Below, piece by piece: positions 56,620 through 64,000 of a DNA stretch of 64,000 nt (the first letter of the stretch is position 1; every line of letters starts with the position of its first letter). The stretch comes from Volutella citrinella (taxonomy: Eukaryota; Ascomycota; Sordariomycetes; Hypocreales; Nectriaceae), in the NCBI GenBank assembly GCA_034401135.1, contig JAWZSP010000001.1, positions 6,262,001 through 6,326,000 of the forward strand. Reading direction: 5' to 3'. A program made the translations under genes and the position numbers. The notes under the pieces are model-generated. The model ran no database searches. It had not been told where the DNA came from and saw only the letters and a list, made by a program, of their open reading frames with translations.

Positions 56620-58323
56620 GGACCACTGCAAAGCTGTCATCATCCCGGAGGAGAACAGCAGTATCTGGTCTACCACCAGCCTGAAGGGTCAGGAGGATTG
56701 GTTCACTGCTGCGATGTATCTTTAATCGGTGTAGCAGCGGATGCAGGAACCAGGTGAGAGATCTCCTTGCTCAGTCCGAAAATAGAGATGTCGAGTTGAC
56801 ACTTCCCACAAAGATTTCACTGATCGACGGAGGCAAACTGATACGACCGAGGAATTTCTCGACCGCCTAGCACTTCTTTTTGCACGTCAGAAGAAAGGAA
56901 ACACGCCTCGACATGTTTCTGCGACCGGTCTAGTCATGGACGACACAAACTCGGTCTGGTACATCCTCATTGCCAAGAATGGCGGCCCTGACGAGAAGGA
57001 TGTGCAGTGTCAACAGTGGCTTCAAGAATGGTTTGCGCTGCAACCAGAGGAATACCAAGATAACAGCAAAGGGAACGAATACTGGAGCAAGCTCCTAGAA
57101 TCGTGGTCTAATCGTATTCGAGCATATCTGCAGCGAGCAGCCAAAGCATCAGAGAAGTGGGATGAATCCAAGAAGACGGAAATCGCCGATTATTGGCGAG
57201 CCAAGGCGACTTCGACACAGACACATTTAACAACGAGTGGAGGCAAGTCCAAGAGCGGCTGAGACTGGCGGAAAAGAATGAAGACGAGCCGAACTGGATG
57301 AAGTACTACAACTTCTGGAGTCAACGACCACCAAAGCGGCCCAAAACGAAGCAGCCAAGTGAGCACCAGTCACCACCCGAGTCAGTCAGAGATTACGAAT
57401 CTTGCATTTACCTGCTTGAGATGCTCGGAATGCCGCTGTCAATTTGGAAAACATTTGTGAGATTCAGGGAGCTCAAAGAGGACAGAGAGGTTCAATTTAT
57501 CCTCGTCGACAAGCCCGACCTGCCTGAGAAACATCAGTTCCTCCAAAAAGAAGAAGTTCTCGATACGCTGAACAAGTGGAAGGAGGCCAAAGTGGTCAAC
57601 CCCAGTGACGCGATCGAACAACTGTCGATCTTGCGAGGCCGGCAGACCAAGTTTCTCCACGCCGAGCTTCAAATCCTTATGATATTTCATCAACTCAACC
57701 ACAAAGCTGAAGCCCTCCAACTACATCGTTTCATCGGCGTGAGCAAACTTTCTTGCCACCCTTGCTGGGAAATATCGAAAGACCGCAATTATTGCACATG
57801 GGGCACACATGGAAAGATCTCGCCCAACTGGGCATCCCCTGAAGAACCCATGCATTGTCTACTTGGCAACATTTCCCTGGCCCCGATGACGCTTGATATA
57901 TTCTTTTGGTGTTTTTCAAAGAAAATGCAGCCCCCTGTGTGGTACCAGCCAGGTGTTCTCGGTCACTGGCCATCGATAACCAAGCAACGCCTCGAAGCCG
58001 TCTCCTATCTGCATCAACAAGGAACCAAGCACAAAGACATCAAGCCAAAGAACATCTTGCTGCAGTACCTTCCCGGAAGCGAGAATGATGAGGTTCGACC
58101 AATTTTTGTCGACTTCGGCCTCAGCAAGAGAGATTACCTGGAAGGGTGTCAAACGGACAACGCCGGCACTCACGTTTTCAAAGCACTGGAACAGGTTGAC
58201 AACACCAACAGCTCCACGGGGTCGTTCGCAACAGACATATGGTCTCTAGGGTGCTGTTTTGCATTTCATTTTAGTGTTGTTCCACTCCATGATCACCGAG
58301 GCCCCAACTGGAACGGCGGCTGA
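56620..58323 (+). pseudogene. OTT_1508-like deaminase domain joined to a protein-kinase C-lobe, frame-broken
   Basis: Coding-like sequence begins near the ATG at 56635 (MMDHCKAVIIPEENSS), is interrupted by stops, resumes in another frame (FLDRLALLFARQKKGN, then MDDTNSVWYILIAKNGG from 56936), shifts again near 57195, and runs open to 58323. The last frame holds a deaminase motif pair: HAELQ (57658-57672) and KLSCHPCW with Cys codons at 57754 and 57763, matching the fungal OTT_1508-like deaminase family (zinc ligands His, Cys, Cys). About 270 bp downstream the same frame has kinase C-lobe marks: HKDIKPKNILL (58030-58062), VDFGLSK with DFG at 58111-58119, and TDIWSLGC. The kinase N-lobe and the end of the C-lobe are not seen. 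It is probably a decayed fusion, or two relics brought together. Confidence 0.65.
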
Positions 58324-59230
58324 TGTCAGTTCCATATCGTCAACAGACCCAGCACACAATTTTGCTATCCTACGTACCACCCGGGACTCGTTATCTAGAG
58401 ACAACTATTCAACTACTGTCCGTCTTGAGTCCAGCACTGTACCTATATCCAACTGACAGCAATCCCAAGCCACCACGGCCATACATCCTCGGCCTTGACC
58501 GCCTCAGAGCATCCATAGCCCAACCACCTCCAGCTCCAAGCCGTGTGCTCAGACCTCTTCCCACGCCGAAGCAGCCAATAGCTCCACGACTGAGTGATGT
58601 CATACCGCCTCCGTCATACCGCCTCCGCCCGAGCAATGACCTCCATCAGTCCACGCCCGATTTATTCGGCAGACCATTGCTGCGCTCAAGAGACATGATG
58701 CATCGCATCCCAACACTCCGCATCATGACATCTCATCCCTTCATCCTCCTATCCAAAACCACGCGCGGTCCGGCAAAGAGAGTATCCGAGAAACAGAGTT
58801 TGCGACAAGCCACTGTCGTCATGTCATCAGACAAAGATACCCCGCACATAACCACGAGGTTGGGTCTCCCTTCCAAGGCGTCAAACGACGACGCCACGCG
58901 CCCCGTTGCAGGCTAGCGTCGCCAGCAAATGGCTCTGCAACAGTAAACGATAGTCCCACGACGCCATTCGGGCTAGTTGGAGCGGAGGCGTTCAACCGCA
59001 AGACGTCGCCCTCACCTCGGATGTCCGATGCCATGTCTCCTCCGCTTCACCCACTCGCCGTCCCCCGTCCCGCGTAGAGGCCCGGGGATCAAATGTCGGC
59101 ATTGCGCGCCTCGTACGGTCTCCTCTTCGGATCTGGCTTCTACCCGCCGTGAATACTGCCTCTGCTCTGGTGTCCTGGCGCTACCATCCACTCGGCTGGC
59201 GGCTGGCGGCTGCGGGGTCGCCGTCGCGAG
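58324..59230 (+). other. Pro-rich frame, coding status unclear
   Basis: A 198-codon plus-strand frame (58323-58916) starts with ATG and is Pro/Arg/Ser-rich without motifs. It directly follows the broken kinase region and could be its shifted remainder, a small separate gene, or chance in GC-rich DNA. From 58917 to 59230 nothing is seen except the promoter of the SAT4-type gene. Confidence 0.25.
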
Positions 59231-60316
59231 ATGACGATTGCTCTCGAGGGCCCGGGTCTCGTCCTCCGCAACGTCTCAATCGCGTTTCTGGTGGTGACAT
59301 GGTGCATCGTCTTGCTGCGCTTTTTTGTCCGGTACAGGAATAAGTGCATTGGGGCCGATGACTGGTGCATGGCTGGTGGGCTCGTACGTAAACCGACCTC
59401 CAACATTCAACAGGCGAGGGATTCTTACTGACAGTCTCAAGGTGTTCTTCTCGCTGGTCTGCGCAACGACAATCGGATCGCCGTGCTTTGGCGTCGGATC
59501 GCGAGATGATCGGTTGACGCCCGCTCTTCAGCAGGAAGCCCGCAAGGTTATACACACTCACGCCTCATGATGCCTTCCCCGTCTAACTATGACAGTGGTT
59601 TCTCTTCTTCCAGCTCTCCTACGTCGCGAGCACGGTCCCCATCAAGGCGTCCATCTGCCTCATGCTGCTGCGCATCACGCCCTTCACCGTGTACCAGGTC
59701 ATCTTGTACTCCATCATCACCTTCAGCACCGTGTCCGCCATCATCGTCGACGTCGCTCTCTTACTGTGGTGCAAGCCCATCGCCGCGACGTGGGATCCTG
59801 CGGCGGGGAGATGCGGTCCAAATTCCGTCGTCAGCAGCTTGGGCTACTTTTTGTCAGCCTCGACTCTCGTGACGGACTGGTCCTGTTCCGTGATTCCCAT
59901 CTTTATTCTCTGGAACATCAGAATGCCATGGCGAGTCAAGATATCAGTGGGCGTGATTCTCGCGCTCGGTGCCCTGTGAGTCCATGTCTCCCTCATCAGG
60001 GACGTCTCTTGGGCTGTCATGATCGTAACTGACACCCGTTCCCAGCGCGAGCACCGCGAATCTTGTTCGGCTGCAGTATGTCGTCGCCTACAAGCGGACC
60101 TCCGACTACCTCTACGGGATTGCCAACATTGCCATGTGGTCCATTGTCGAGTCTGGCACCGGCATCATTGCTGGATCCATGCCGGCCATGGCACCTCTGA
60201 TCAGACGCATCCCCATCATCGGGGTAGGATTCGTCCTCCACAGCAGTAACCGACACAACCCCGAATGCGAAAGGCCCAGCAACGTCCAACTCGATACCAT
60301 ACGTACGGCTGCATAG
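59231..60316 (+). CDS. SAT4/rhodopsin-domain integral membrane protein (four exons)
   Basis: Exons 59231-59383, 59442-59546, 59614-59975 and 60046-60316 encode 296 residues with about seven membrane helices. Family marks: RNVSIAFLVVTWCIVLLRFFVRYR with the following ADDW, the loop LSYVASTVPIKASICLMLLRI, CKPIAATWDP, CGPNSVVSSLGYFLSASTLVTDW and WRVKISVGVILALGALAST spliced across intron 3. These match the fungal SAT4/PTH11-related rhodopsin-like family (GPCR-like membrane proteins). The exon 1/2 junction (acceptor CTCAAG at 59441) is the least certain, and the protein is shorter than typical (about 350-400), with a brief cytosolic tail. The ligand is unknown. Confidence 0.82.
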
Positions 60317-60561
60317 TTGCGCTCAGACATTGGACTTAATGATGGCGAAGATTTGAAACCGCATTTAGCATGCTCAGGGACATAAGGATAAGCCGTCTTT
60401 GGTCATCATTCTCAGGCAATCACCCATTCTGCCAAGCATCCAGGGATATGTTCCAGTATAGCGTATATTCAATCGGTCATAATATGTACAGTTCTATCAT
60501 TTATACAGCGCCTGCAACGCGAGGCTTCTAACGAATAAACAGAACAAATGAGGCCTCGCGG

Positions 60562-62591
60562 CTATTTCGTCTTGTAGTACGGCTTGAGGGGAATGTCGGT
60601 CGGCTCATCGCCCCCCGTCGCAATCATGTCCTTCTGGCAGTCAATCATCATCTGGATCTGGTCGCTAACATCCTTAAGGTGCTTGAGGACAAACTCGTTG
60701 CCATCAACAAAACCCAGGATGGAGTAGGGAATGCCCGTGTCGCGGCAGAATTCCTTGGCGAGCGTGCGGACGCGACGCAGGTTGTGGCGCGGGACGCGGG
60801 GGAACAGGTGGTGAACAGACTGGAACTGAAGGCCGCCGTGGATAAAGTCGAGCCAAGCCGGGCAGTCGACGTCCATGGTGGTGCGCAGCTGGCGCTGGGG
60901 GAACGACTCGGACTCGCCGAGCTCGACGGTGGACATGCCCCAGTGCGACAGGTTGATCTGGACGTGCAGCGGCATGGGCACGATGTGGGAGACGAGGACG
61001 AAGACGACGCGCGAGGTCCAGTCGGGGATGCTGCGCCAGCAGAGGCAGTAGCCGAACAGGAACCAGTAGCACGCCATGAAGGAGATCTCGGTCGGGCGCA
61101 CCCACCAGGCCGACGAGTTGCTGAGGCCCGACGAGCGCTTGGAGAGGACGTGGCCCCACGACAGGATGTACAGGTTGAAGCGGGCAATCGCCATGACGGG
61201 GTAGTAGGTGTACTTCTGGAAGGGGATTAGGATGTCGGCGGCCTTGTCCCACACAAAGGTGAAGCCGTCGTAGTAGGACGAGCTCAGCGACTTGAAGAAG
61301 CTGGGGCACGTGGCGAAGAAGGGCAGGTTCTGGATGTCCGGGTCGTGTTCCTTGCAGCTGTCAGCATCATTGGCGCATACACTACCACGGTGAGGGGGGC
61401 CGTGAAGGGGGGTCGGGGCGGGAGCCGATAGGCGGGGGCGGCTTACGGGATGGTTCGTGATGAGGTGGTGCACGTTGTGGCTGCTCTTCCACCAACCTGG
61501 AGTCTGGTTAGCCCATCGGCATGAGATCATTGGGAGAAGGACTACTTACCAATTGACAGACCACAGCAAAAGTCGGCCACGAACATGCCCAGGAGGGTAT
61601 CAATGACGAAGTTCTGCGTGATGGCAAGATGACCAGCGTCGTGCGCAGAAAACATGATTTGGTGCTGCGTGTTGGTCAGTCAAAAGTCCACCGCCTACAA
61701 CAGTTCTTGCGACAAAACTCACCCAGAACAGGCCCAGGAAAACGGCAGATGTGGTGTACCAGCCGTAGTGCAGCGTCACGAGGAACAGCACAAACAGTGT
61801 CGTGTATCGCGACAGCTCCTTGGCGTACTCAATGAAGCGGCACGTGTACAGGCCCTCGTCGATGACGCGCTGGTGAAGCAGCTGGTACTGGCGCTTGATG
61901 TCCTGCTGGACGAGCGGGTCGATGGACGGGTAGATGAGCACCTCGCGATCAATCTTCTTCTGCATGACGGCGTCGACGACAGCGGCTGTCGACGACTTGC
62001 GACAGACCGACTCGGGCTGGGGGTATCTGTTTCGGAGGCCCGAGGAGGATTCTTCTTCGGCGTGGGAAGCGCCGCAGCTGCAAACCGAGGACACCTTGCT
62101 GAGCGACTCAACGCTGCAGCTGCAGGCGGTGGAGTCGTCGCCGTTGGATACCGACGTTGCGCTCGACATGGACGAGTGGACGCTGGCGTCGTCTGTGTCG
62201 GAGCCGTAGCTGGTGTCGGTCGTGGGCACCTCGAACTTGCCGCCGCGGATGGGGGGCAGTCGGTTGGTCCAGGTTCCCTTCTTCTTGCCGATGCGGTGGT
62301 ACTTCATGGTGCGAATCGTCTCGGCCGAGTGGTAGCTGTATACGACGTTGGCATGTCAGCAAAGAATACGAATATCAGGGCGGGGTGGCCAAGCACGGAT
62401 TTGCAAACGTACGCCAAGATCTCGTCGGTAGCATCTCTGCCAACCATGTGCATGATGGCCAATCTGCCTCCGGGGTGCTTGTTCATCCAGCTGTCGAGGC
62501 GCAGGACATAGTCCTCGTAGATGACAATAGTCTGGCCCTGGGCAATGAGCCCGTCGACCTCACAGGGCGTGAGGATGCGTTCGTTGGCCAT
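60562..62591 (-). CDS. Delta-8 sphingolipid-type fatty acid desaturase with cytochrome b5 domain
   Basis: Exons 62591-62413, 62335-61723, 61664-61550, 61496-61447 and 61350-60562 encode 581 residues, the normal size. The N-terminal cytochrome b5 domain has the heme motif LDSWMNKHPGGRLAI and AYHSAETIR formed across intron 1. After a Ser/Cys-rich linker (about residues 100-180) the desaturase core shows the three histidine boxes: HDAGH (joined after HQIMFSA), HNVHH in WWKSSHNVHHLITNHP, and QFQSVHHLFPR; the first box of the third exon and the 50-bp fourth exon are needed to assemble them. It would introduce the delta-8 double bond into the ceramide long-chain base at the ER, toward glucosylceramide. 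The C-terminal PYYKTK is a possible ER-retention KxKxx-like signal. Confidence 0.95.
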
Positions 62592-64000
62592 GGTCGAAAG
62601 CAAGATGCGACTATTAGGAAGCAGGTGTTGCTGGGTCCGATCCAATGTGCAAGCGAGCGAGTGTGCGAGAATATATGCGAACCTCGGAGACGCAAACAAG
62701 GCAAACGAGAGACGAGCGGCGCAAGACGGGATCCGGGGAAGAGGGAGAAGGCCAACGGGGAGCGGGCGACAACGAAAAAGGCCGACGTATCATACACCAC
62801 GCGGTTGGCGTCGACGGGGGATGATTTCCTTTATGAACCACATTTTTTATTGCATAGTGCGTCTCCTGAACGAGCAGACGATCCCCAACGGGACGGGAGC
62901 AGAAGGAGCAGCTGCCAGCAGCCGGCGACGAGGCACGACGGACGCACCCCGTCACGAAACTAGGGCCTGGGCGTCGTGGCAATCCACGCCATCCCGGGCG
63001 AGCTACGCCGACGGCTGGCCGTGGAGCTATTAGTCCCGGCGCTGTTGGTGCGCCGCGCAGCTGGTTGCTGCTCTGCCCTGCGTTGCGTCGCGGCAGGCTT
63101 GTGGCAGGTTTGGCAGGCTTCTGGCTTGGCTTGGCTTGGCCTGGGCTTGGCCCGTATGGAGAAGGACGATGGATTGGGGGGGGAACGAAGGCGAGAAGGA
63201 GGGCGTGACAGTGCCCGTCCCAATTTCCACCAGCGGCGAGGACTTGGCTGTTGAGACCACCCCCCTCCCCCTCATCTGCTGTTTGAGGAAGGAGGAGATC
63301 TTTGTCGTGAATCAAGGCAGAGCAGAGAAATATGGAGTAACCAGTTGCGAGGCTAGCTGCTCCAGGTCTGGTCTGCGTCTGTCTGTGGCGGAGCAGCGCA
63401 GCCGGGCCCCATGTCCTGGCTGTCCCCAGACGCAACAGCGACAAGAGACGACCCAACGAACCAAGCGCCGTCCGTCGGTGTGCGGGGCGCGAGGCCGCGT
63501 CCCAAATCGTCTGGCTCGGTCGAGGACAAGCGGCGTGATAGGCGGCGTTTGGGGAGGACAGGTGGGGGGGGAGGGCAGGACCCTGAAGAGTCAAGATTGG
63601 GCCGTGCAGGATGGGAACGAGAGTGGATGTTGGGATGGTGGAAGGTGGAAGGTGGATGCGCGGATGGGTGGTGGGCAACGGGGGGATGGAAGAGGGCCCC
63701 GACGGAGACTATTCGACCAAGCGCGCCGCACATGGCACCAGCTCAGCCTGGCTTCAGGGCCCCAGGCACCGCTAGTCGTGGGCTTGCGCAACGCCCCTGT
63801 GCGTGCTGGCCCTGAACGCCCACTGGGAAAAGGCAGCTGGCATGCGGCGGGATGGGATGCGAGACGCCCAATCGGAACTCCGTTCTGGACCGTTCTAGCG
63901 CCGTGTGCGCGCCTGTGTCTCGCACTCGTACCGCACTGGCACAGCGCACCGCACCGGATCGTACCGTTGTCGCATCGCATCGCACCGCATGGCTCAGACA
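62592..64000. other. GC-rich spacer at window end
   Basis: Promoter of the desaturase and beyond. Several long frames on both strands are Pro/Arg/Ser-rich and follow GC skew rather than any family. Short tandem runs occur: TTGGC/TGGCT near 63118-63150 and CGCATCGCAC near 63970-63990. No gene can be supported; a neighbouring gene may start outside the window. Confidence 0.55.

Noticed and set aside
60679..61230. Plus-strand frame of 183 codons
   Set aside because: Antisense shadow of the desaturase; Glu/Asp/Val-rich composition typical of shadows.
62614..63678. Minus-strand frame of 354 codons upstream of the desaturase
   Set aside because: Pro/Ser/Arg/Thr-rich translation of GC-rich spacer, no domain, no signal and no splice logic; overlapping frames on the other strand are equally long.

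Overview
This is a window of filamentous ascomycete nuclear DNA. Short introns of about 45-90 bp with GT(A/G)AGT-type donors, CTAAC branch sites and CAG/TAG acceptors interrupt most genes, and genes are spaced 0.2-2 kb apart on both strands. The families seen (alpha-arrestin, DUF3176, SAT4/rhodopsin-type membrane proteins, LaeA-like methyltransferases, OPT and MFS transporters, PL3 pectate lyase, delta-8 sphingolipid desaturase, expanded DUF7924-like relics) fit Pezizomycotina, probably Sordariomycetes/Hypocreales. The order is an inference from gene style only.

Layout. 1-6 kb: 3' part of a 4-coumarate-CoA-ligase-like acyl-CoA synthetase ending in a PTS1-like SRL, then two tandem LaeA-like methyltransferases of very different intron density. 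7-17 kb: a secreted DUF6055 zinc-peptidase-like protein, a decayed DUF7924-type gene, a secreted SGNH hydrolase and an F-box protein. 17-23 kb: a small four-exon beta-carbonic anhydrase, a nine-exon OPT oligopeptide transporter and an unrecognised gene with a frameshift. 25-32 kb: a secreted GH16/concanavalin-like protein, an HSL-type esterase, a lipocalin-like CrtC/AttH protein with a frameshift, and an MFS sugar transporter. 33.7-35 kb: an intronless, truncated gene resembling bacterial GlgE maltosyltransferase, cut off at a rearrangement junction. 36-45 kb: PL3 pectate lyase, a cytochrome P450 scrap, a repeat-rich spacer, a five-exon regulator-like gene with a divergent Cys cluster, and an acetamidase-type amidase. 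46-56 kb: a DUF3176 membrane protein, an alpha-arrestin with a PPxY motif, a secreted HExxH metallopeptidase and a large unrecognised protein carrying a Lys-rich tandem repeat. 56-60 kb: a broken gene joining an OTT_1508-like deaminase domain to a protein-kinase C-lobe, and a SAT4-family membrane protein. 60.5-62.6 kb: a cytochrome-b5 delta-8 sphingolipid desaturase. The rest is GC-rich spacer.

No single pathway ties the window together. Many genes suit nutrient scavenging and the host or plant interface: secreted hydrolases and peptidases, pectate lyase, amidase, oligopeptide and sugar transporters, and an arrestin that would control transporter turnover. Several gene relics (DUF7924-like, GlgE-like, P450, deaminase-kinase) and local tandem repeats mark 33-41 kb and 56-59 kb as the most rearranged parts. 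All gene models were spliced by eye; exon coordinates are given in each entry.
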